A DNA stretch of 64,000 bases from Pseudomonadota bacterium (GTDB lineage: Bacteria > Desulfobacterota > Desulfobacteria > Desulfobacterales > JAHIVH01): assembly GCA_018816735.1 (NCBI GenBank), contig JAHIVH010000102.1, forward strand, positions 1-64,000. The letters are read 5' to 3'. Positions 26,231 through 34,444 of this stretch are shown here, one piece after another; position 1 is the first letter of the stretch, and each line of letters begins with the position of its first letter. The notes under the pieces are model-generated. The model did not search any database, was not told the DNA's origin, and saw nothing but the letters and a program-made list of their open reading frames with translations. The position numbers and the translations under genes were made by a program.

Positions 26231-27409
26231 ATGGGAAATGTTCTTATTATCGGCGCAGGTGGTGTGGGACAGGTGGTGGCGTTCAAATGTGCAAAGACCC
26301 CCGAGGTATTTGATAGAATCTGCCTTGCCAGCAGAACAAAGGAAAAGTGTGATGCCATCGCAACGCTTTTGCCCCGTCCGGTGCAAACCGCCCAGGTAGA
26401 TGCAGACAACGTGCCTGAGCTTGTTTCGTTGATCAAAACCGTCAAGCCGGATGTGATCATCAACGTGGCACTCCCTTATCAGGACCTTCATATCATGGAT
26501 GCCTGCCTTGAAACCGGTGTGGATTACCTGGACACCGCCAATTATGAACCGTTGGATGAAGCCCGTTTCTGCTACAAATGGCAGTGGGACTATCATGAGC
26601 GTTTTAAGGATAAAGGATTGATGGCGCTTTTGGGAAGCGGTTTTGATCCGGGCGTCACAAACGTATTCACCGCCTGGGCCATGAAAAACCATTTTGATGA
26701 AATAAACACGCTGGACATTATTGATTGCAATGCCGGTGACCATGGGTATCCGTTTGCGACCAATTTCAATCCGGAAATCAATATCCGTGAAGTCACGGCC
26801 AAAGGAAGATTCTGGGAAAACGGCACATGGGTCGAAACCGATCCGCTCTACGTATCTGAAACATTCGACTTTCCCGAAGGGATCGGCCCAAAAAAAATCT
26901 ATCTCATGTATCATGAAGAGCTGGAATCTCTGACCAAACATATCAAGGGCATCCAGCGTGCCCGGTTTTTCATGACATTCAGCGACAATTATCTGAAACA
27001 CCTGGAAGTTCTTCAGAATGTGGGAATGACCCGGATCGATCCGGTCATGTATCAGGGCCGGGAAATCGTCCCGCTCCAGTTCTTGAAGGCTGTCCTGCCG
27101 GACCCGGCCTCTCTGGGACCGGTCACCAAGGGAAGAACCTGCATCGGATGCCTGGTCAAGGGAAAGAAGGACGGCAGGGAAAAAACCTATTATATCTATA
27201 ATATCTGCGACCACGAGGCCTGCTATAAGGAAGTCAAATCCCAGGCCATTTCCTATACAACCGGCGTGCCCGCGATGATCGGCGCCATGATGATGCTGAC
27301 CGGCAAATGGCGCGGAAAAGGCGTTTTCAATATGGAAGAATTCGATCCTGAACCGTTTATGGAACAGCTCAATTTAAGGGGCCTGCCGTGGACCGAGACG
27401 ATTCTGTGA
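26231..27409 (+). CDS. Carboxynorspermidine/carboxyspermidine dehydrogenase (saccharopine dehydrogenase family)
   Basis: 392 residues with an N-terminal Rossmann motif (VLIIGAGGVGQVVAFKCA) and the saccharopine-dehydrogenase-like C-terminal domain. The NAD(P)H-dependent enzyme condenses aspartate semialdehyde with a diamine (putrescine or diaminopropane) and reduces the Schiff base, giving carboxy(nor)spermidine. The family call comes from the dehydrogenase fold plus the partner decarboxylase that overlaps its end by 22 bases. With SpeA upstream, the amine acceptor may be putrescine or agmatine itself. RBS AGAGGA. Confidence 0.88.
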   Translation: MGNVLIIGAGGVGQVVAFKCAKTPEVFDRICLASRTKEKCDAIATLLPRPVQTAQVDADNVPELVSLIKTVKPDVIINVALPYQDLHIMDACLETGVDYLDTANYEPLDEARFCYKWQWDYHERFKDKGLMALLGSGFDPGVTNVFTAWAMKNHFDEINTLDIIDCNAGDHGYPFATNFNPEINIREVTAKGRFWENGTWVETDPLYVSETFDFPEGIGPKKIYLMYHEELESLTKHIKGIQRARFFMTFSDNYLKHLEVLQNVGMTRIDPVMYQGREIVPLQFLKAVLPDPASLGPVTKGRTCIGCLVKGKKDGREKTYYIYNICDHEACYKEVKSQAISYTTGVPAMIGAMMMLTGKWRGKGVFNMEEFDPEPFMEQLNLRGLPWTETIL

Positions 27410-28545
27410 TGTTTGATCCAGGTGAGGTGCCCACGCCCTGTTTTGTGGTTGATGAATCGCTTCTGAAACGAAACCTGGACATCCTGGACATGGTTCAGAA
27501 AAAAGCCGGCTGCAAAATTCTTCTGGCCATCAAAGGGTTTGCCATGTTTCATGTCTTTCCCCTGATCCGGGAAACCCTTCATGGCGTGTGTGCCAGTTCT
27601 CCCCATGAAGCCATCCTAGGTCGAGAAGAATTTGGAAGAGAGGTGCATGCATGTGCCGCTGCGTTCAGTGAATCAGATATGAATGAACTGATTCCCTTAT
27701 GCGATCATATCACATTTAACTCCTTCCATCAGTGGAAACGATTCAAACCCCTTGTGACCGGATCAGGCAGACCGATCCGTTTCGGCATCCGCGTCAATCC
27801 GGAGCATTCGGAAACAGATACGCCCATCTATGATCCATGCGGTTATGCGTCGAGGCTGGGGGTCTCCATCGACCAGTTTGAAGCGGATTCCCTTGACGGC
27901 ATTTCCGGTCTTCTGTTTCATACCCTTTGTGAAAAAAACGTGGATGCACTTGAGCGCACCCTTGTCGTATTTGAGGAAAAATTCGGGGCCTGTTTATCCC
28001 GCATGGAATGGGTGAACTTTGGCGGCGGCCATCATATTACGAGAACGGACTATGATACGGACCGTTTGATCAACATCATCAAGGACTTCAGGAAAAAATA
28101 CAATCTTGCGGTTTATCTTGAACCAGGCGAGGCTGTGGCGCTGAATACCGGTTTCCTGGTGGCATCGGTCCTGGATGTCATCCACAACAAAATGGATATC
28201 GCCATTCTTGACACATCTGCAGCCACCCATATGCCTGATGTGATTGAAATGCCATACCGGCCTCATATCGTGAATTCAGGAAACGCAAACGAAAAACCCC
28301 ATACCTACCGGCTGGGGGGACCATCCTGTCTCGCGGGCGACATCATTGGAGACTACTCCTTTGATCAGCCGTTAAAACCCGGCGACAAACTCGTTTTTAC
28401 GGACATGGCGCATTATTCAATGGTAAAGACAACCACCTTTAACGGCATCAAACTGCCGTCCATCGCCCTGTTCCGGCCTGACACAGACGAATTCCGGGTC
28501 ATCCGTGAATTTGGATATCCGGACTATAAATCGAGATTATCTTAG
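27388..28545 (+). CDS. nspC: Carboxynorspermidine/carboxyspermidine decarboxylase
   Basis: 385 residues, PLP-dependent, alanine racemase fold. The N-terminus TPCFVVDESLLKRNLDIL is followed by the PLP-lysine segment CKILLAIKGFAMF; WVNFGGGHHITR binds the PLP phosphate; the catalytic Cys region of the second subunit is LGGPSCLAGD. It removes CO2 from carboxy(nor)spermidine to yield (nor)spermidine. The GTG start at 27388 has AAGGGG six bases upstream and lies inside the dehydrogenase gene, so translation is probably coupled. Last gene of the polyamine operon. The product length (spermidine or norspermidine) cannot be told from sequence. Confidence 0.9.
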   Translation: MDRDDSVMFDPGEVPTPCFVVDESLLKRNLDILDMVQKKAGCKILLAIKGFAMFHVFPLIRETLHGVCASSPHEAILGREEFGREVHACAAAFSESDMNELIPLCDHITFNSFHQWKRFKPLVTGSGRPIRFGIRVNPEHSETDTPIYDPCGYASRLGVSIDQFEADSLDGISGLLFHTLCEKNVDALERTLVVFEEKFGACLSRMEWVNFGGGHHITRTDYDTDRLINIIKDFRKKYNLAVYLEPGEAVALNTGFLVASVLDVIHNKMDIAILDTSAATHMPDVIEMPYRPHIVNSGNANEKPHTYRLGGPSCLAGDIIGDYSFDQPLKPGDKLVFTDMAHYSMVKTTTFNGIKLPSIALFRPDTDEFRVIREFGYPDYKSRLS

Positions 28546-28577
28546 GGTTGCTTGGGTTAATTGGGTTGCTTGGGTTC
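28545..28577. repeat. Short tandem repeat after nspC
   Basis: GGGTTGCTTGGGTT occurs twice (28545-28558 and 28563-28576), an 18-bp period made of four TTGGGTT units 9 bases apart. It begins on the nspC stop codon. No hairpin is formed. Probably a slippage repeat without function. Confidence 0.6.
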
Positions 28578-28607
28578 AAGGAATTCTACCTAATAAAATG
28601 TTTAAAA

Positions 28608-30044
28608 TCATTGATCCGCACGCCCGTCCGCTCTTTCCTGGATCAGATAGCGGATCTTGACCTTGTTTGTCGCGGCCAGAAAATCAGATTCAACGACAAG
28701 CCCTATGGTCTGGACACCGGTTTTTAAAATTTGATCGAGCATGACAGGCTGGGTGTAGATGGTCGATAGTTTTTCCATGGCCATACTGTTGCCGCTGATC
28801 TTGACCCTGGATGGTTCCACCGAAGCATCCGTCAGCAAAAACCTTTCATTCAGCTTGCCTGCCCAGTCAATCTGCACGGGAATTTCCCGGGTGATGATCT
28901 GATCCACCACAATATCCACAATCGCCGGTTCCACTCTGTCCAGATTGATTCCGGGCGGCATGGAAATATCATCCGGACCGATAATGAACTGATTGTGCCC
29001 GGCAACCGCACTGCCGAGGCTGATGCTGACCTGAATCTGATCCGACCGGATGGATTTGATAAGCGCCCCTGAACCGCTCAGCTGGATTCTGACACTGTTT
29101 ACGGAAGTTTCAACGATTTCCATACCTGCCTTCCTGTGTTTGAATGTGAGGGGCACCTGAAGGGAAATCAACGTATCCCTGCCACCGGTGAAGCTGAACC
29201 ACAAACCGGATATGAACACGACCGAAATAACTGCCGCAAGAATCGTCCGTTTGGAATTATGCTTGGGCAACTGGCCCTGTTCCAGGAGTCCTGCATGATC
29301 TTTTAACTGCTCGATAAGCTGGCTTTTCCTTGAAACGGTTTTCAATTGGCCGGCTCTGGCCGTGGTGATTTCTCCCCGTTCTTCGGAAACCGTGACGACC
29401 ATGGCATCGGTTGATTCGGACATGCCTATGGCAGCTCTGTGCCGTGTGCCATAAATCGATGGAATATTCTGCTGCTGGGAAAGGGGAAGAATGGTACCGA
29501 CCCTTGTCACCTTCTGGCCCTCGATGACGGCAGCACCGTCATGGACCGGGTTCCCCGGCCAGAAAACACTTTTTATCATTTCCTTGGTGACGACCCCCTG
29601 CCAGTTTGTCCCTCCCTGAACGGTCTCACTGATATCTTCCCGGCCCGGGAATACGATCAGGGCGCCGATGTTCTTTCTTGAAAGCTCGAATACCGCATCC
29701 GCAACTGTTTCAAGGGTGGAACTCTTTATTTCCGGCGGTACATACCATAAAAATGCCTTGAGTCCCTTGGTCTGGAAAACACTTTTAATCTCGCTTCTGA
29801 ACACGACAATGATAACCAAAGCAAGAACAGCAGTGATGCCCTGCATGAACCAGCTTGTGACGACAAGACCGAACGTGACGGCGAACCGCTGAAACAGCCA
29901 CAAGCCAAGCACACCTGTCAGCAGCTGAAATGCCTTGGTTCCCCTGAACATGATGTATAACCGGAAAATAATATAGCTGTTCAGTGCGATATCGAAGATA
30001 TCTTTGCCATGAAGATTTTTAAAAAAAAGGATAATATTGTCCAT
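28608..30044 (-). CDS. Diadenylate cyclase fused to YbbR domains (CdaA-CdaR fusion)
   Basis: 478 residues. The N-terminus has about three membrane helices (about 20-85), then a DAC domain (about 100-235) with the catalytic motifs DGA (169-171, VHDGAAVI) and RHR (201-203, GTRHRAAIG): it should make cyclic di-AMP from two ATP. A further membrane helix (about 266-285) leads to two YbbR repeats (about 290-375 and 385-470) on the outer face of the membrane. In Firmicutes CdaA and its YbbR regulator CdaR are separate adjacent proteins; here they form one chain, so an extracytoplasmic sensor could control the cyclase directly. Follows the DUF2914 gene with a 6-base gap. Confidence 0.9.
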   Translation of the reverse strand: MDNIILFFKNLHGKDIFDIALNSYIIFRLYIMFRGTKAFQLLTGVLGLWLFQRFAVTFGLVVTSWFMQGITAVLALVIIVVFRSEIKSVFQTKGLKAFLWYVPPEIKSSTLETVADAVFELSRKNIGALIVFPGREDISETVQGGTNWQGVVTKEMIKSVFWPGNPVHDGAAVIEGQKVTRVGTILPLSQQQNIPSIYGTRHRAAIGMSESTDAMVVTVSEERGEITTARAGQLKTVSRKSQLIEQLKDHAGLLEQGQLPKHNSKRTILAAVISVVFISGLWFSFTGGRDTLISLQVPLTFKHRKAGMEIVETSVNSVRIQLSGSGALIKSIRSDQIQVSISLGSAVAGHNQFIIGPDDISMPPGINLDRVEPAIVDIVVDQIITREIPVQIDWAGKLNERFLLTDASVEPSRVKISGNSMAMEKLSTIYTQPVMLDQILKTGVQTIGLVVESDFLAATNKVKIRYLIQERADGRADQ

Positions 30045-30050
30045 AGAACA

Positions 30051-30494
30051 CTATTCGGAAATACTGAATCGTTTTACTGTGAGTACATTCCCTTCCTGAT
30101 CGATAACCTCCACCCGCCAGGGACCCTTGTCAGACTCTCTTATGTGGATCCCGCTGTAGGTTGCCCATCTTGGCGGTTCAACCACCAGCTTGATTTTTGT
30201 AACCAGTTTGTCCCTTCTGTACCACCTGTGCCAGATATCGGTTTTTTCAGGGACATTGCCAAATACCGTATAGCAATATGCGTTTTTGACCGAAACCGGG
30301 AATACGACAGAGGGATTCTGAGGCAGCTCGTTTACAATTTTTTCACACATGATGACTTCGGACAAGACCAGTTTATCATTGGCAGCAGGCTGCGCATTTT
30401 CCGATCCCTCCACTGCATATGCATTCATGCCGAAAAAGACCGCCCCCCCCAGCAGAAAAATCACAATCAGCATCACAGGTATATTCTTTCTCAT
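30051..30494 (-). CDS. DUF2914 domain exported protein
   Basis: 147 residues. Signal peptide or N-terminal anchor (MRKNIPVMLIVIFLLGGAVF, then GMNAYA), then a DUF2914 domain typified by the aromatic segment IWHRWYRRDKLVTKIKLVV and a final KGPWRVEVIDQEGNVL strand. The domain is beta-rich and of unknown function. It lies 6 bases upstream of the cyclase fusion on the same strand, so the two are co-transcribed. It is predicted to lie in the same compartment as the cyclase's YbbR domains and might interact with them; that is inference from position only. Confidence 0.8.
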   Translation of the reverse strand: MRKNIPVMLIVIFLLGGAVFFGMNAYAVEGSENAQPAANDKLVLSEVIMCEKIVNELPQNPSVVFPVSVKNAYCYTVFGNVPEKTDIWHRWYRRDKLVTKIKLVVEPPRWATYSGIHIRESDKGPWRVEVIDQEGNVLTVKRFSISE

Positions 30495-30634
30495 GACAGG
30501 AAGCTCCTTGCTTTCAACAAAGGGTTCGGTTAAGAATACAAAACCGTTATTCGTGTCTTTTATTTGATTTTCTGGTAAAAGGCAAAATATCTTTTAACGA
30601 TAAAGAGCAAATTATAACTTAAGGAAAATATATC

Positions 30635-31618
30635 ATGTCTGAACAGGACGGCTTTAACAATCTGACACCGGATATTTTCATCAACGCGGTTGAATCTGCC
30701 ATAAAAATCCCCATGACAGGGCTCCTGTCCCCTCTTCCCAGTTATATTAACCGCGTCTATGAAATGCAGGATATGGACGGCAGAAGAGTGATTGCCAAAT
30801 TCTACCGGCCTGGCAGGTGGACAATGGATGCGCTTATCGATGAACATGAATATGTCAAGGATTGTGCGGCAGACGAAATACCCGTTATTTCCCCGATAAC
30901 GCTTGCCAATGGAAAAACCATTGATGAGGTAAACGGAATTTATTTTGCCGTATTTCCAAAAAGATTCGGCCGTGAATTCGAAATCACAGAAGAGGAAGAC
31001 TGGAAAAGAATGGGACGGGTGATTGCGAGGATGCATATTGCCGGGTGTAAAAAAGATGCCCTGTCAAGGCTGACCCTGCATCCGGAATATTCAACAGCAA
31101 GGGACATCTCGCATCTGATTGACGGCGCCCACATATCCAAGGCATACAGAGAATCATTCCAGGGCGTGACAGGACGCATTCTTGACCTTTGTCTCCCGCT
31201 GTTTGAAGGCATAACCCCCATCAGAATCCACGGGGACTGTCATCAGAAAAACCTGATTTACCGGCCGGATGAAGGGATCATGATCATTGACTTTGACGAC
31301 ATGATGACCGGACCGTCTGTTCAGGATCTGTGGCTTTTCCTCCCCGATCATGCCAACCGTTCACAGATGGAAATCGACCTGATTCTTCAGGGATACAGAC
31401 AATTCAGGGCGTTCAACGCCAAAGAGCTGAAACTGATAGAACCGCTCCGGGCCATGCGAATGATCTATTTTTTGGCATGGCTTTCCCGGCAGTCAAACGA
31501 TTACCAGTTCAGAAAAAATTTCCCTGACTGGGGAAGCGATCAATTCTGGAAAAATGAAATTACAGATTTGTACAAACAGCTTCATGCCATGGAGGAACAT
31601 CTGTCATACGCGTCATAA
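30635..31618 (+). CDS. SrkA/RdoA-type stress response protein kinase
   Basis: 327 residues, APH-like kinase fold. IHGDCHQKNLIY carries the catalytic Asp and Asn of the Brenner motif and MIIDFDDMMTGPSVQDLW the metal-binding Asp (DFD) as in E. coli SrkA (YihE), a Ser/Thr kinase linked to envelope stress survival. The N-lobe has RVIAKFYRPGRWT with the ATP-binding Lys. Length matches SrkA (328). RBS AAGGAAAATA. It is divergent from the DUF2914/cyclase pair, sharing a promoter region of about 140 bases. Monocistronic, or followed by the secreted protein gene after 113 bases. Confidence 0.9.
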   Translation: MSEQDGFNNLTPDIFINAVESAIKIPMTGLLSPLPSYINRVYEMQDMDGRRVIAKFYRPGRWTMDALIDEHEYVKDCAADEIPVISPITLANGKTIDEVNGIYFAVFPKRFGREFEITEEEDWKRMGRVIARMHIAGCKKDALSRLTLHPEYSTARDISHLIDGAHISKAYRESFQGVTGRILDLCLPLFEGITPIRIHGDCHQKNLIYRPDEGIMIIDFDDMMTGPSVQDLWLFLPDHANRSQMEIDLILQGYRQFRAFNAKELKLIEPLRAMRMIYFLAWLSRQSNDYQFRKNFPDWGSDQFWKNEITDLYKQLHAMEEHLSYAS

Positions 31619-31731
31619 TTCTTGACAAAAAGAAAGGGTTGGCTCAATATGGTTCGAAACCGATCATTTTCCAAGGCTTGCGTTTTTTATAAATTTGAAA
31701 CGTGGCAAAAGGACCGGAAAGGATCCACAAT

Positions 31732-32265
31732 ATGAAAAAACAGATACTGATATATACCAGCCTATGCAGTATCTTTTTTGTAATTTTGGCCCAGACCCAC
31801 GCTGCAAACCGGATTTATCATCTTGGGCCAGTAGAAATAGAGCTGATGCCCGGCCCGCAAACAGATGACAATACCATCTCCTTCAAATTAATGAATACAA
31901 GCGGATCTTCGGTCAGATATTTTTCAGTCACCTGTAAAATCATGAAAGACGGATATTTGATTGATGAGCGAACCTGTAATGGATTTGGTATAGAGCCAAA
32001 CAGCTTTAAGGAAGTCAAGGCCTGTTTTTTCTGGCTGCCCCCTGCTTACGATATCGACTTTGAAGCCAATAAAATAAGAACAGAACAACTGGATATCGCC
32101 AGGAACGGTTCTCCCGCTTCCCTGACCAGGAGGACCGAACCTATCGAAACAGACAATGTCTTTGAAGACAAAGAAAATCCCCGGGTTCTGATTGACGGCG
32201 AATACGAAATCGGAAGGAAATATACCATTTACAATGAAGGGTCCTGGTTCTCTGAAGGAAACTGA
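31732..32265 (+). CDS. Exported protein of unknown function
   Basis: 177 residues from the chosen ATG at 31732 (AAAGGA eight bases upstream; the frame opens earlier at 31702). Signal peptide ILIYTSLCSIFFVILAQTHA, then a beta-rich domain (VEIELMPGPQTDDNTISFKL, SVRYFSVTCKIMKDGYLIDE) that looks like an immunoglobulin- or FxLYD-like fold used in cell-surface proteins, judged only from strand pattern. A single Cys pair (CKIMK and CNGF) could form a disulphide. No family recognised. It lies between the SrkA-like gene and the glnA promoter. Confidence 0.6.
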   Translation: MKKQILIYTSLCSIFFVILAQTHAANRIYHLGPVEIELMPGPQTDDNTISFKLMNTSGSSVRYFSVTCKIMKDGYLIDERTCNGFGIEPNSFKEVKACFFWLPPAYDIDFEANKIRTEQLDIARNGSPASLTRRTEPIETDNVFEDKENPRVLIDGEYEIGRKYTIYNEGSWFSEGN

Positions 32266-32642
32266 AAATTGCCAGATTGTCTCTCTATCAGATCATACAA
32301 AAAATTTCAAAAATTCAGCACCTGTTTCATGGGATCATCCTGAATTGGACTTTTCACGAGAGTATCCCATTCAGTCTGATAAAAATTTCATTTTTCTCTG
32401 GCACCAGGTTTCTAAAAAAGGTAAGTCAAAATTTTCAATATTACATTTTTGTAGGGTTAATCGCACATAATTGTAATATCGCTCATAGTGGCCTGCAATT
32501 AAAAATTCATTTTTATATTTAAGATCAGTATATTACAAAAATTAATAGGTGCTGGCACTCAAATTGCTTTTACAATGGTCGTTTAATAGCGTGTGGAACG
32601 ACTATTTCGTATACTTATAAATCATACGGAGGATATTTTATA
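32266..32642. other. glnA upstream regulatory region
   Basis: 377 bases, AT-rich and without a supported ORF. It holds the sigma-54 promoter of glnA at 32553-32568. NtrC-type enhancers would be expected 100-200 bases upstream, but I could not identify a convincing site by eye. Confidence 0.6.
32553..32568 (+). promoter_or_regulatory. Sigma-54 (-24/-12) promoter of glnA
   Basis: TGGCAC-TCAAA-TTGCT, a perfect consensus match. Transcription is predicted from about 32579, giving a leader of about 64 bases before the glnA ATG. Nitrogen-controlled expression by an NtrC-type activator follows from this. Confidence 0.9.
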
Positions 32643-34055
32643 ATGAAACCCAAAGATGTATTAAATTTTGCCAAAGAAAACGGCGCAAAGATCGTTGATA
32701 TCCGTTTTATGGATTTCCCAGGTGTTTGGCAGCATTTTTCTGTGCCCATGAGTGAACTTGACGAATCATCGTTTGAAGATGGTTTCGGCTTTGACGGATC
32801 AAGCATCCGAGGCTGGCAGCCGATTGACGCCAGTGACATGCTAGTTGTTCCGGACCCCGGAACCGCCAAAATGGATCCTTTTTATGCCGATCCCACGCTT
32901 GTCCTGATTGGAAATATCATGGATCCGATTACCCATGAACCGTATTCAAGAGACCCCAGAAATATCGCCAGAAAAGTGGAGAGCTATCTGAAAAGCACAG
33001 GCATTGGCGATACAGCATTTATCGGCCCGGAAGCGGAATTTTTCATTTTTGACAGTGTCAGATATGAGTCTGAAAGACATTGCGCCTTCTATGAACTCGA
33101 TTCTGTTGAAGGTACCTGGAACACAGGCCGTGAAGAATCTCCCAACCTTGGCTATAAACCCAGGCTGAAGGAAGGCTATTTTCCTGTCCCCCCTACAGAT
33201 AAATTTCAGGATCTCCGTTCCGAGATGATGCTGACACTTCAAAACCTTGGCATCGATGTCGAATGCCAGCACCATGAAGTCGCCACTGCCGGCCAGTCTG
33301 AAATCGACATGAGATTTAAACCGCTCCTCCAGATGGGAGACCAGATGGTCTGGTTTAAATATGTTCTCAAAAATGTGGCCTACCGGCATAACCATACGGT
33401 CACATTCATGCCCAAACCCTTATATGGAGACAACGGTTCCGGCATGCACACCCATGTGAGCATCTGGAAAAAAGGCGTCCCGCTGTTTGCAGGTGATAAA
33501 TACGCAGGTGTTTCCCAGGACGCGCTTTATGCCATAGGCGGCATTCTGAAACATTGCAAGGCGCTTTGTGCATTTACAAACCCCACAACGAACTCTTACA
33601 AACGCCTGGTACCCGGATACGAAGCACCGGTCAATCTCGCTTATTCCAGCAGAAACCGAAGTGCGGCCATTCGTATTCCCATGTACTCATCTTCGCCCAA
33701 AGCCAAAAGAATTGAGTTCCGTACACCTGATCCGTCCTGCAATGGCTATCTGTCTTTTTCCGCCATCCTGATGGCTGTTTTGGATGGCATTCAGAACAAA
33801 ATTGATCCCGGCAGTCCTTTGGACAAAAACATTTATGATCTTCCACCAGAAGAACTTGCTGAAATTCCATCTGCACCAGGCTCTTTAAGCGAATCCCTTC
33901 AGGCGCTGAAAGAAGATAACGCTTTTCTTCTGAAAGGCGATGTTTTTACACCGGACGTGATTGAAAAATGGATCGAATACAAAACCAAAAATGAGGTTGA
34001 GCCCGTGGCTTTGCGTCCTCACCCCCATGAATTCATGCTGTATTATGATATATAA
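32643..34055 (+). CDS. glnA: Glutamine synthetase type I
   Basis: ATP-dependent ligation of ammonia to glutamate. 470 residues, the normal GSI length. Landmarks: FDGSSIRGW (N-terminal active-site loop), [12 protein letters not shown] (metal-binding Glu), [20 protein letters not shown] (ATP region), NRSAAIRIP, and IYDLPPEE, which contains the adenylylation Tyr of GSI-beta enzymes. GlnE-type covalent control is therefore likely in addition to sigma-54 transcription control. Start ATG at 32643 with TACGGAGG upstream. It is followed by a strong terminator, so monocistronic. Confidence 0.96.
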   Translation: MKPKDVLNFAKENGAKIVDIRFMDFPGVWQHFSVPMSELDESSFEDGFGFDGSSIRGWQPIDASDMLVVPDPGTAKMDPFYADPTLVLIGNIMDPITHEPYSRDPRNIARKVESYLKSTGIGDTAFIGPEAEFFIFDSVRYESERHCAFYELDSVEGTWNTGREESPNLGYKPRLKEGYFPVPPTDKFQDLRSEMMLTLQNLGIDVECQHHEVATAGQSEIDMRFKPLLQMGDQMVWFKYVLKNVAYRHNHTVTFMPKPLYGDNGSGMHTHVSIWKKGVPLFAGDKYAGVSQDALYAIGGILKHCKALCAFTNPTTNSYKRLVPGYEAPVNLAYSSRNRSAAIRIPMYSSSPKAKRIEFRTPDPSCNGYLSFSAILMAVLDGIQNKIDPGSPLDKNIYDLPPEELAEIPSAPGSLSESLQALKEDNAFLLKGDVFTPDVIEKWIEYKTKNEVEPVALRPHPHEFMLYYDI

Positions 34056-34077
34056 AATCCGTTAATAGGGTTCAACA

Positions 34078-34106
34078 AAAGCCCCCTTTGATGCAAAGGG
34101 GGCTTT
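34078..34106 (+). terminator. Rho-independent terminator after glnA
   Basis: AAAGCCCCCTTTG (34078-34090) and CAAAGGGGGCTTT (34094-34106) form a 13-bp stem closed by a 3-base loop, with further T-rich sequence downstream. It lies 23 bases after the glnA stop. Confidence 0.85.
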
Positions 34107-34444
34107 ACACGATTTTTCCCATCAATATTTTTCTTGAATTATTGGGGCTCTCCATGTATACTCTCTCCCATCATTACACTTGATAAGGGTTTGTTCAAAT
34201 ATACGTCCATATTTTTAATATCTTTCTTTAGCCAGGTCCATCAAATACTTCTAAAACCTGCTATTTAATTTGCTCTTAAATCAGCCTTTTTGTTCACACG
34301 ACGTACCATTTAAATCTTGAATGGCTGAATAAAAAATATAATATTTTATTGGGTTTTCAATATTCCAAATATATAAGTTATTTTTCCAACAGAAAAAACA
34401 TTATTGAAATAATGGCCACAGACTCTGATAAAGGAGGAAAAAGC
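34107..34444. other. Intergenic region before the chemoreceptor gene
   Basis: 338 AT-rich bases. The chemoreceptor frame is open in the last 96 bases but lacks coding character there. No sigma-28 or sigma-54 promoter was recognised, and nothing else is seen. Confidence 0.5.

Noticed and set aside
32192-32522. Short plus-strand ORFs between the exported protein and glnA
   Set aside because: They overlap the end of the upstream gene or the regulatory region, have no ribosome sites, and read as low-complexity translation of AT-rich DNA.
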